A DNA stretch of 6,220 bases from Clostridiales bacterium (lineage in GTDB: Bacteria > Bacillota > Clostridia > Lachnospirales > Anaerotignaceae): NCBI GenBank assembly GCA_018364635.1, contig JAGZLR010000089.1, positions 1 to 6,220 on the forward strand, in the 5' to 3' direction. Under the pieces are notes generated by a model that was not told the DNA's origin, made no database searches, and saw nothing but the letters and a program-made list of their open reading frames with translations. Numbering within the stretch: the first letter of the stretch is position 1; every line of letters starts with the position of its first letter. Positions 1 through 5,753 of the stretch are shown piece by piece. Both the position numbers and the translations under genes were made by a program.

Positions 1-13
1 TCACAAAAATCAC

Positions 14-52
14 AAAAAAAGAGCAGGGTACATTTTTCTATATACCTTGCTC
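14..52 (-). terminator. Putative intrinsic terminator on the minus strand
   Basis: The arms GAGCAGGGTA (21-30) and TACCTTGCTC (43-52) form a 10-bp stem with one G-U pair and a 12-nt loop. Read on the minus strand, the stem is followed directly by seven U residues (complement of the A-run at 14-20). On the plus strand no U-run follows. It would stop leftward transcription, yet no minus-strand gene lies to its right in this window, so it looks out of place. It may be left over from a rearrangement or may block antisense transcripts. Confidence 0.4.
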
Positions 53-76
53 TATAAGAGAATACATTTTTAATAT
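47..76 (+). promoter_or_regulatory. Weak candidate promoter for the truncated regulator
   Basis: TTGCTC (47-52) and TAATAT (71-76) are separated by 18 bp and could serve as -35 and -10 boxes. A transcript would begin near 83, about 20 nt before the GTG at 106. The -35 box overlaps the right arm of the hairpin at 21-52. In DNA this AT-rich such matches are frequent, so this is a suggestion only. Confidence 0.2.
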
Positions 77-105
77 CTTAACTTAATGACATTGGGATTG
101 CTACC

Positions 106-1332
106 GTGTCCGAAGATATTTTTGAAAATACAAATAATGAGATGGTATATGAGATTACAAAAGCACTAGTTACAGAATTTGAGAAGACGGCATGTGTGAT
201 ATTTGATAATAAAGAAGATTTAGAAAGGGAATTGTTTGTACATATTAATTCCTCGCTATATCGATATCAGTATGGAATACAGAGTCTGGATATGCTAAAT
301 AGAGATATTATTCGAGAATATCCAGACTTGTTTGAAATTACGAAAATTGTTAGCAAATATCTGGAAAACCAGATTGGTCTTCCGATTCCGGATACAGAAG
401 TGGCTTACCTGGCACTTCATTTTGGAGCACATCTTCCGATATCAAATAATAAAAGCGATAAAATTCGAGTGCTGATTGTTTGTGCAAATGGAATATCAAC
501 AGGAAATATGTTAAAAAGAGAGATTATGAAAATGTTCCCGAAAGCAGAAGTGGTGGGAGTGGAAGCTTCATCAAAGATTAAAAATGTGCAGGCAGTGTGC
601 GAGTTGATTGTTACTACGGTAGCTTTTAAAAGTGTTGTTCCAGTTGTACAGGTCCATCCTATTCTGACAGGGAGAGATAAAGAAGTTCTGGCAAGACATT
701 TGAAAAAGGAAGAATTTATGGGAAAAGTCAAGGTGGATGACCTTATGAATATTATTGAGCCATACATTAAAGGAAAAGTGTATGATGAAATTCGAGAGAG
801 TATAGAAGAATATTTGTTTAATTGTAAAAAGGGGATGGAAACAGAAATTAGAGAAAATTATCAAGATTTGAAGAGCGTGGTGGACGACTTGCGAGTGGAT
901 ATTCACGACGGAAAATATATGTGGACACAGGCATTATGGGAAACAGCAGATTATTTGATACAGAATAAAAGTATTGAATCTGCGTATATAAATAGTATCA
1001 TTTCTCAGATTCGGTATTATGGTTCTTATATGTTTATTATGCCGAGAGTAATTTTAGCACATTCAAAACCAGAGATGGGAGTGAATCAACTGGACTGTTC
1101 TATTCACTTTTTTAGGGAACCTGTGCGATTTTCAGATAAAGATTTGGCAAATGTTGTAATTGTATTGGCTGCAATTGATCAGGAAAGTCACCTGAAATTA
1201 TTACGAGATATTATTACAATTTTTGGAGAGGACAGTGTTGTAGATGAATTTTTAACTTGCAGCACGAAAACGGAGATACTAGATAAATTTCAAGAAGTTC
1301 TAAGAGCTGCAAAAAAGATACAAATAGAATAA
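106..1332 (+). CDS. PRD/EIIB/EIIA regulator (BglG/LicR/MtlR type), N-terminally truncated
   Basis: This is a 408-residue protein with the C-terminal modules of a PTS-controlled transcription regulator. Residues about 14-112 form one PRD, with His46 (FVHINSSLYR) and His105 (ALHFGAHL). Residues about 118-205 are an EIIB-like domain with Cys126 (IVCANGISTG). Residues about 265-404 are a fructose/mannitol-type EIIA domain with His319 (ILAHSKPEMG). All expected phosphorylation residues are present. Family members usually run to about 640-700 residues and begin with helix-turn-helix domains and a first PRD; both are absent here. The GTG start has only a weak GGGA (94-97) upstream. The frame is open from 82 (reading LNDIGIAT before the GTG) and is closed by TAA at 79-81. 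The next in-frame ATG (142) lacks a ribosome site. In intact relatives HPr and the EII proteins phosphorylate the PRDs and EII-like domains to set activator function. The PTS operon downstream on the same strand is the likely target. The protein could be a decayed gene product or a free-standing phospho-sensor. Domain calls are firm; start and activity are not. Confidence 0.85.
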   Translation: MSEDIFENTNNEMVYEITKALVTEFEKTACVIFDNKEDLERELFVHINSSLYRYQYGIQSLDMLNRDIIREYPDLFEITKIVSKYLENQIGLPIPDTEVAYLALHFGAHLPISNNKSDKIRVLIVCANGISTGNMLKREIMKMFPKAEVVGVEASSKIKNVQAVCELIVTTVAFKSVVPVVQVHPILTGRDKEVLARHLKKEEFMGKVKVDDLMNIIEPYIKGKVYDEIRESIEEYLFNCKKGMETEIRENYQDLKSVVDDLRVDIHDGKYMWTQALWETADYLIQNKSIESAYINSIISQIRYYGSYMFIMPRVILAHSKPEMGVNQLDCSIHFFREPVRFSDKDLANVVIVLAAIDQESHLKLLRDIITIFGEDSVVDEFLTCSTKTEILDKFQEVLRAAKKIQIE

Positions 1333-1337
1333 ATATC

Positions 1338-1375
1338 AAAAATAGATCGACTGTATGAGTACGATCTATTTTTTT
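1338..1375 (+). terminator. Intrinsic terminator after the regulator gene
   Basis: AAATAGATCG and CGATCTATTT form a perfect stem around a 12-nt loop (1350-1361), followed by a T-run to 1375. It starts five bases after the regulator stop codon. It should uncouple the regulator from the downstream PTS operon, so the operon needs its own promoter. The A-run before the stem could also allow some termination on the other strand. Confidence 0.85.
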
Positions 1376-1435
1376 GCAAAAAGAATTGCAAAAAATTGTA
1401 CACCTATATATCTAGATGCAAAACAATTTGCAATT
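1374..1435 (+). promoter_or_regulatory. Candidate operator: repeated TTGCAAA words and inverted repeat
   Basis: TTGCAAAAA occurs at 1374-1382 and again at 1386-1394, 12 bp apart. A related ATGCAAAA is at 1416-1423. AATTGCAAA (1384-1392) is matched by its exact reverse complement TTTGCAATT (1427-1435), a 9-bp inverted repeat with a 34-bp spacer. The cluster lies about 45-105 bp upstream of the inferred transcription start, where activators of the MtlR/LicR type usually bind. Whether a PRD regulator or another factor binds here is inference. I found no convincing cre (CcpA) site. Confidence 0.4.
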
Positions 1436-1463
1436 TATTGGACTTCTATCTGATAAATTGACT

Positions 1464-1472
1464 TGATATAAT
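1464..1472 (+). promoter_or_regulatory. Extended -10 promoter of the PTS operon
   Basis: TGATATAAT combines a perfect TATAAT (1467-1472) with a TG at the extended -10 position. No good -35 box lies at 16-18 bp (the sequence there is TTCTAT or close to it), and the TTGGAC at 1438 is too far at 23 bp. The start would be near 1479, giving a 5' leader of about 26 nt. That is too short for an antiterminator hairpin switch, which favours an activator mode of control. Confidence 0.6.
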
Positions 1473-1504
1473 ACAAACAACAAAACAAGAAAGGGGAGAC
1501 ACAA

Positions 1505-1957
1505 ATGATATCAGAGATGTTGAAATTAGAGAATATCCAGATTATTGAAAGTGCCAAGGATTGGAAAGAAGCAATTCACCTGAGTCTTGAACCACTAGTT
1601 AATGGAGGGTATGTTACTGAAAACTATGAAGCAGCAATTATCAAATGTACAGAAGAGTACGGACCATATTATGTATTGGCAGATGATATTGCGTTGATTC
1701 ATGGAAGGCCAGAAGACGGAGTGCTGGAAAAACAGTTATCCATTACAGTTGTGCGACAACCGATACAGTTTATGAATGATGGTCAAAATGTTCGTGTACT
1801 AATTGCACTAGGGGCTAGTGATGCTAATTCTCATATTGATGTAATGAAAGTTTTATCCTTGTTACTGATGGATGAAAGCAAGATTAAAGAACTTGCGGAA
1901 GCAACGAGTGAGCAACAAATATATGAAATGTTGACAAAAGCAGAAAGTAATTTGTAG
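1505..1957 (+). CDS. PTS EIIA component, fructose/mannitol superfamily (UlaC/SgaA-like)
   Basis: This 150-residue protein is a cytoplasmic phosphocarrier. It takes phosphate from HPr on a histidine and hands it to the EIIB protein. The active-site motif ALIHGRPEDGV is clear, with His66 as the phospho-acceptor. The motif, the following KQLSITVVRQPIQF strand and the length (E. coli UlaC is about 154 residues) place it in the PTS_EIIA type 2 family that partners UlaA-type EIIC. The ATG at 1505 follows GGGGAG (1493-1498) at good distance. It is the first gene of the operon and the EIIB gene follows after 22 bases. It is also related to the EIIA domain of the regulator upstream (ILAHSKPEMGV), so both may be phosphorylated by the same HPr. 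The family is sure; the substrate is unknown. Confidence 0.9.
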   Translation: MISEMLKLENIQIIESAKDWKEAIHLSLEPLVNGGYVTENYEAAIIKCTEEYGPYYVLADDIALIHGRPEDGVLEKQLSITVVRQPIQFMNDGQNVRVLIALGASDANSHIDVMKVLSLLLMDESKIKELAEATSEQQIYEMLTKAESNL

Positions 1958-1979
1958 AGAATGAACGGAGGAAAAGAAA

Positions 1980-2273
1980 ATGCTTAAAATATTTGCAGTA
2001 TGTGGAAATGGGTTAGGAAGTAGTTTTGCATGCCAGATGGCAACAGAAGGAGTTTTAAAAGAGCTAGGTGTAGAGGCTAAGATGGATCACATTGATATCT
2101 CAAGTGTAGCGGGACAGAATGCGGACTTGATTATTTCAGGAAAAAATTTTGAAAAACAATTTGAGCGTATTACTTTAAAATGTCCGGCAATTTTTCTTGA
2201 GAGATTGGTAGATAAAAATGAAATCAGAGAAAAACTTATTCCAGTGTTAAAAGAAATAAATGCTATTGAATAG
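1980..2273 (+). CDS. PTS EIIB component (UlaB/SgaB-like)
   Basis: This 97-residue cytoplasmic protein carries phosphate on a cysteine and passes it to the sugar during transport through EIIC. The N-terminal beta strand and P-loop read KIFAVCGNGLGSS, with Cys8 as the phospho-site. This is the lactose/cellobiose-type IIB fold that is also used by UlaB. The length fits (E. coli UlaB is about 101 residues). The start is supported by GGAGG at 1967-1971, eight bases before the ATG. It sits between the EIIA and EIIC genes with gaps of 22 and 18 bases, so the three are surely cotranscribed. The same Cys-loop pattern occurs in the regulator's EIIB-like domain (IVCANGIST). Confidence 0.9.
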   Translation: MLKIFAVCGNGLGSSFACQMATEGVLKELGVEAKMDHIDISSVAGQNADLIISGKNFEKQFERITLKCPAIFLERLVDKNEIREKLIPVLKEINAIE

Positions 2274-2291
2274 TAGGAGGGAGGAAAAAAT

Positions 2292-3584
2292 ATGGCAATA
2301 TTAAATTTCATTATTGAAAATATCTTGACACAGGCTGCGATTATTATCGGATTAATCGCTTTGTTAGGACTTGCATTGCAGAAAAAACCGGTTGGAACAG
2401 TTATTTCAGGAACCATGAAAACAATTCTTGGATTTTTGATTTTGTCGGCAGGATCCAGTGTCATGCAGGAGTCACTGTCATACTTCGGTGATGTGTTTAA
2501 CAAAGGATTTGGCTTAAACGGTCTTAAGAGTGTAGTTGCATCTATTGAAGCAATCAATGGACAGGCGATGGGAAATCTTGGGCTTGGTGGAGAAATCGCT
2601 ATTTCATTAGCAGGAATTTTTATTGTAAATATTATTCTTGCAAGATTTACTCCTTTTAAATACATTTTCCTTACTGGACAAGCACTGCTTTGGGAATCAA
2701 CGATTTGTGTTGTATTTGCTTGGGCATTGGGACTAAAAGGAATTCCTCTGATTTTGGTATCTAGTGTTGTAGGTGGTGCATTTGCAACTTTGATGCCGGC
2801 AATGGCGCAGCCGATTCTTAGAAAAATAACTGGCGGTGATGATATTGCACTTGGGCATTTCTGCACATTTGGATATATATTTGCAGCTCTGGTATCTAAA
2901 TTGGTCGGTGACAAGTCGAAATCTTGCGAAGAATTAAAACTTCCAAAAAGTGTAGAATTTCTTCAGGATACATACTTATCTGTTATGGTTGTAATGATAC
3001 CTTTCTATTTAATTGTTGCAGCTATTGCAGGACCTAAAGCAAGTGCAGAGTTTTGTGGAGATACGAACTATATGGTATTTGCATTTTTACAGGCAATGCA
3101 GTTCGTTGTAGGGTTATATATTTTACTTTCAGGTGTTCGACTCTTATTGGCAGAAATTGTTCCAGCATTTCAGGGAATTTCTCAGAAATTGGTTCCAAAT
3201 GCAAAACCAGCATTAGATTGTCCTGTATTGTTTCCATATGCACCAAACTCAGTCATCATGGGATTCGTATTTACTACTATTGGTTCAATGATAGGTATGC
3301 TGATAACAAGTATTCCGTCACTTGGACTTCCTATGGTAATTCCAGGAGTTATGAGTAACTTTTTTGCTGGTGGAACAGCTGGTATTTTTGCAAACCAAAC
3401 GGGAGGACGCAGAGGCGTTATCATCGGATGTATCGCACACGGTATTTTCATTATTATTCTTCCGGCACTGCTTTGTCCAATGCTTGCAGAAATCGGTTTC
3501 CAGAATATCACATGTACAGATGTGGATACAGTAGTGACCGGATTTGTATTTATGGCTGTTAAAGCGATTGCAGGAATCTTCTAA
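2292..3584 (+). CDS. PTS EIIC membrane permease, UlaA/SgaT ('ascorbate') family
   Basis: This 430-residue protein is very hydrophobic, with about ten or eleven membrane segments. They lie roughly at residues 10-30, 38-58, 95-115, 120-143, 150-170, 225-247, 260-288, 315-340, 345-368, 375-400 and 413-430. No soluble EIIA or EIIB domain is fused. The overall pattern (GLIALLGLALQKKP near the start, a FTPFKYIFLTGQ loop, GGTAGIFANQTGGRRG near the end) is that of UlaA/SgaT permeases, which bind the substrate and move it inward as EIIB phosphorylates it. E. coli UlaA is somewhat longer (about 465 residues). A strong GGAGGGAGG (2276-2284) precedes the ATG. The 'ascorbate' name comes from E. coli. No ascorbate catabolic gene is nearby and the downstream aldolase points to another substrate, so specificity is open. 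Confidence 0.9.
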   Translation: MAILNFIIENILTQAAIIIGLIALLGLALQKKPVGTVISGTMKTILGFLILSAGSSVMQESLSYFGDVFNKGFGLNGLKSVVASIEAINGQAMGNLGLGGEIAISLAGIFIVNIILARFTPFKYIFLTGQALLWESTICVVFAWALGLKGIPLILVSSVVGGAFATLMPAMAQPILRKITGGDDIALGHFCTFGYIFAALVSKLVGDKSKSCEELKLPKSVEFLQDTYLSVMVVMIPFYLIVAAIAGPKASAEFCGDTNYMVFAFLQAMQFVVGLYILLSGVRLLLAEIVPAFQGISQKLVPNAKPALDCPVLFPYAPNSVIMGFVFTTIGSMIGMLITSIPSLGLPMVIPGVMSNFFAGGTAGIFANQTGGRRGVIIGCIAHGIFIIILPALLCPMLAEIGFQNITCTDVDTVVTGFVFMAVKAIAGIF

Positions 3585-3607
3585 ATCTATAGAAAAGAGG
3601 GATTGAG

Positions 3608-3994
3608 ATGTTTTTGTTTGGAAAAAAGAAGGAAAAGAAAGAAAAAAACATTGAAGTAAATATTAAAGTTAACAAAGATGAGCTGATTGCGGAAGCAAGT
3701 GAAAAGATACAAGAACTTGAAGGATTATCTGGGGAGCAGAGAGTTCCCTTGTTAAATCAAATAGGAGCTTTGTATTATCAAGCGGAAGAGTTAGAAAGCG
3801 CGATCAAATACTATGAAGAAAGCCTGTCTATAAAAAAGGAAATGGGGAAAAGTTACACTGATTTAATGTCGCTTTACAATAAGAAACGTCAGCAGGCAGC
3901 AGAAAATAGAAATGATGAGCAGATGAACTACTATATGCAGAAAGTTCAAGAAATGATGCAAATGTCAAAAGATATGCTTCGTGGGAAAATGTAA
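3608..3994 (+). CDS. Small TPR-repeat protein of unknown function in the PTS operon
   Basis: This 128-residue protein has no enzymatic motif that I recognise. It begins with a short hydrophobic-basic stretch (MFLFGKKKEKKEK). Residues about 25-40 form a helix, and about 45-79 match a tetratricopeptide repeat (LLNQIGALYYQAEELESAIK with Gly53, Tyr56-57, Ala59, Ala65 and Tyr69 at TPR-like positions). A helical, Met- and Gln-rich tail at about 80-128 may complete a second helix pair. There is no signal peptide, so it is presumably cytoplasmic. GAGGGA (3597-3602) supports the ATG. It lies 23 bases after the EIIC gene and 32 before the aldolase. TPRs bind proteins, so an adaptor or assembly role for the permease or the aldolase is possible. 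This is a guess from context, and the Lys-rich N-terminus might touch the membrane or RNA. Confidence 0.75.
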   Translation: MFLFGKKKEKKEKNIEVNIKVNKDELIAEASEKIQELEGLSGEQRVPLLNQIGALYYQAEELESAIKYYEESLSIKKEMGKSYTDLMSLYNKKRQQAAENRNDEQMNYYMQKVQEMMQMSKDMLRGKM

Positions 3995-4026
3995 ATATAA
4001 AGATTAAATAGAAAGAAGGAAGAAAG

Positions 4027-4872
4027 ATGTATAAGAATTTAATTGAAATGTTTAAAGAAAATGAAGGAAAAGGAGCAATAGGGTCATTTAACTTGCACTG
4101 TTTTGAGATGGTTCCGGCAATGATTAAAGCGGCAGAGAAGCTGAATGTTCCAGTTATTCTTCAAACTTCTTTGGGGACAGCTGAATATATTGGATTTGAA
4201 CCATTGATTGCAGCGGTAAAAGCTATAGCTGAAACTTCCAGCATTAATGTTGCATTACATATGGATCACTGTAAAGATATTGATGCATTAAAACATGCAA
4301 TTGATTGCGGATATTCTTCAGTTATGTATGATGGTTCAGCTCTTCCGCTGGAAGAAAATATTGCAAACACGAAAATCGTTGTCGAGTATGCACATGCCAA
4401 AGGAGTATCTGTAGAAGGAGAAGTCGGTTCTATTGGCGGAGCGGAAGACGGAGTAGTTGTTGACAAAGATGCTGCAATGTACACAAAGCCAGAAGATGCA
4501 TTACGCTTTGCCTCTGAAACAGGAGTAGACGCGTTGGCAGTTTCTATTGGAACGACACATGGACAGTATAAATCAAAAGCAAAGATTAACTATGAATTGT
4601 TAGAAGAATTGAAAGCAAAACTTGGGGATACCGGTTTGGTACTTCATGGGGGAACAGGAGTATCTGACGAAGACATGAGGAGACTTGCAAGAGAAGGGAT
4701 GAAAAAGATCAATGTAGGAACAGAATTAAATAAATCTTATATTGAGGTGGTAAGCAAGACATTTACTGCAGAAGGGGTAACACCATTGACCTCGCTGAGA
4801 ACCCTTCTTGGACCTGCAAATGATCGAATTGCGGAAATTGTAACTGAAAAAGCAACTCTATTTAGACTATAG
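4027..4872 (+). CDS. Class II ketose-bisphosphate aldolase (fructose/tagatose type, FbaA/GatY/KbaY family)
   Basis: This 281-residue cytosolic, zinc-dependent aldolase should split a ketose phosphate into dihydroxyacetone phosphate plus an aldehyde. The catalytic Asp80 and zinc ligand His81 lie in ALHMDHCKD. His178 (GTTHGQY) and His207 (LVLHGGTG) are the other two zinc ligands; E. coli KbaY/GatY has the same residues at 82, 83, 180 and 208. The phosphate-binding loops GGTGVSDED and INVGTELNK are present. Length and motifs fit the KbaY/GatY group (284-286 residues) better than the longer FbaA type. The start follows AAGGAAG (4016-4022). Placement behind PTS genes suggests a dedicated catabolic role rather than general glycolysis. 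Motifs alone cannot tell tagatose-1,6-bisphosphate, fructose-1,6-bisphosphate or a ketose 1-phosphate apart, so no gene symbol is given. Confidence 0.9.
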   Translation: MYKNLIEMFKENEGKGAIGSFNLHCFEMVPAMIKAAEKLNVPVILQTSLGTAEYIGFEPLIAAVKAIAETSSINVALHMDHCKDIDALKHAIDCGYSSVMYDGSALPLEENIANTKIVVEYAHAKGVSVEGEVGSIGGAEDGVVVDKDAAMYTKPEDALRFASETGVDALAVSIGTTHGQYKSKAKINYELLEELKAKLGDTGLVLHGGTGVSDEDMRRLAREGMKKINVGTELNKSYIEVVSKTFTAEGVTPLTSLRTLLGPANDRIAEIVTEKATLFRL

Positions 4873-4885
4873 ACAAGAAGAAACA

Positions 4886-4916
4886 GGCTTATGAAAAATA
4901 TTATTTTTCATAAGCC
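4886..4916. other. Perfect 14-bp hairpin between aldolase and kinase genes
   Basis: GGCTTATGAAAAAT (4886-4899) and its exact reverse complement (4903-4916) surround a 3-nt loop. No T-run follows on either strand, so it is not a standard terminator. It lies 13 bases after the aldolase stop and 23 before the kinase start. It may protect the 3' end of a processed upstream mRNA, or lower expression of the kinase relative to the aldolase. Confidence 0.7.
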
Positions 4917-4939
4917 AAAAACAATATGGGAGAATTATT

Positions 4940-5572
4940 ATGCAAAAATGTATGATATTACTTGCAGGTTATCCGGCAACAGGAAAAAGCTATATGTGTC
5001 GCAAAATACAGGAACGATACCCTGGGTTTATTAGTGTTAATCAGGATGAGATAAAAGAACAGAAGTGGGATGAATATGGCTTTGATAATTTGGAAGAAAA
5101 AAGCAGACTTGAGCAGAGGGCATGGGAAGAATATTATGCCTCCTTAGAACAAAATATGGAAGAGGAAAATCTTTTGATTTCAGATTATCCATTTAGCGAT
5201 AAACAAAAAACTAGATTGGAAGAATTGTCAACCCGATATGGATATAGTGTGATTACAATTCGTGCTATAGGAAATATCGATCAGTTGTACGAAGTGTCGC
5301 GTATGAGAGATTTGGATCAAAGCAGACATCTTGGTCATATGGTCAGTAAGTATCACAAGGGGGATTCGATGGAAGATCGTTCTAAGGCAGATTGTCTGGT
5401 GTCGTATGAAGTATTTAAAGACAGATGTTTGCATAAAGGATATGACACCTTTCAATTAGGAGAGCTGATTCAAGTCGACGCCTCAGATTATAATCAGATT
5501 GATTACCAAGCCATTCTCAATCGAATTGGTGAGATTTTTTTAGCACCTCAATCGAAATTACATCAAGATTAA
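4940..5572 (+). CDS. P-loop ATP-binding kinase (AAA_33 / zeta-toxin-like fold), substrate unknown
   Basis: This 210-residue cytosolic protein starts with a clear Walker A motif, GYPATGKS (residues 10-17), after a hydrophobic strand (CMILLA). A likely catalytic or substrate-binding acidic pair follows at VNQDEIKE (Asp36-Glu37). A Walker B-like strand LLISDYP has Asp82. Arginines at 121, 123 and 129 (SRMRDLDQSRHLGH) look like the mobile lid that closes on ATP. This layout fits small-molecule P-loop kinases grouped as AAA_33 or zeta-toxin-like. The ATG has GGGAG (4928-4932) upstream. It is the last gene before a strong terminator and follows the aldolase by 67 bases. In this operon it could phosphorylate the PTS product to give a bisphosphate for the aldolase. 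That link is inference; nucleoside, sugar or RNA targets are equally open. No antitoxin gene is next to it. Confidence 0.75.
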   Translation: MQKCMILLAGYPATGKSYMCRKIQERYPGFISVNQDEIKEQKWDEYGFDNLEEKSRLEQRAWEEYYASLEQNMEEENLLISDYPFSDKQKTRLEELSTRYGYSVITIRAIGNIDQLYEVSRMRDLDQSRHLGHMVSKYHKGDSMEDRSKADCLVSYEVFKDRCLHKGYDTFQLGELIQVDASDYNQIDYQAILNRIGEIFLAPQSKLHQD

Positions 5573-5583
5573 ATCAAATCTAA

Positions 5584-5633
5584 ACCGTCCTTCTTTATGA
5601 TGTAAATAACATCAGAGAAAGGGCGGTGTTTTT
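5584..5633 (+). terminator. Intrinsic terminator of the PTS-aldolase-kinase operon
   Basis: ACCGTCCTT at the left (5584-5592) pairs with AAGGGCGGT (5619-5627), with one G-U-type pair. The stem extends inward through TGATGT (5598-5603) and ACATCA (5609-5614) with a small internal mismatch. A T-run (5629-5633) follows. It begins 12 bases after the kinase stop codon and marks the 3' end of the six-gene operon. Confidence 0.85.
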
Positions 5634-5723
5634 ATTCACATAGGTAATCGAGACTATATTTAACTCGCAGGAAGGAGGAACAGTAACCAGGAGAGTTATG
5701 ATTTTATTGTTAAATGATGAAGA
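5634..5723. other. Non-coding stretch with an orphan ribosome-site-like sequence
   Basis: This is the first part of the 311-base gap between the kinase and the HTH regulator. AAGGAGG at 5672-5678 looks like a strong ribosome binding site, but no start codon lies within usable distance. A second purine stretch GGAG (5690-5693) precedes an ATG at 5698 that opens only a nine-codon frame (MILLLNDED). I see no protein of meaningful length here. The stretch may be the remnant of a lost gene. Confidence 0.35.
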
Positions 5724-5753
5724 TTGACGAAAACTTGATTTTTCGTGTACAAT
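5724..5753 (+). promoter_or_regulatory. Candidate promoter of the XRE regulator gene
   Basis: TTGACG (5724-5729) and TACAAT (5748-5753) are spaced 18 bp apart and match sigma-A boxes well (five of six and five of six bases). The transcript would begin near 5760 and carry a 5' leader of about 120 nt. That leader contains three small dyads. Confidence 0.5.

Noticed and set aside
1338..1375. Antitermination switch (RAT plus terminator) controlling the PTS operon
   Set aside because: The regulator has no RNA-binding CAT domain, the terminator directly follows its stop codon, and the operon promoter lies downstream of the terminator.
1436..1480. Sigma-54 (-24/-12) promoter for the PTS operon
   Set aside because: I found no GG/GC pair at the required spacing, the regulator has no sigma-54 activation domain, and a good extended -10 box is present.
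2087..2914. Long minus-strand open frame of 275 codons
   Set aside because: It lies antisense to the clearly coding EIIB and EIIC genes. Its translation is rich in Ser, Pro, Ile and Asn without any family motif, and it has no ribosome site of its own.
3053..3358. Plus-strand 101-codon frame inside the EIIC gene
   Set aside because: It overlaps the EIIC gene in another frame, has a low-quality Cys- and Ser-rich translation, and crosses residues that the EIIC family conserves.
1505..3584. Naming the transporter an ascorbate PTS (ulaABC)
   Set aside because: Only the family resemblance supports it. The catabolic partners UlaG, UlaD, UlaE and UlaF are absent and an aldolase takes their place.
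4886..4916. Hairpin as an intrinsic terminator before the kinase gene
   Set aside because: No T-run follows on either strand, and the true terminator with a T-run lies after the kinase.
4940..5572. Zeta-type toxin of a toxin-antitoxin pair
   Set aside because: There is no small antitoxin gene beside it, and it is the last gene of a metabolic operon.
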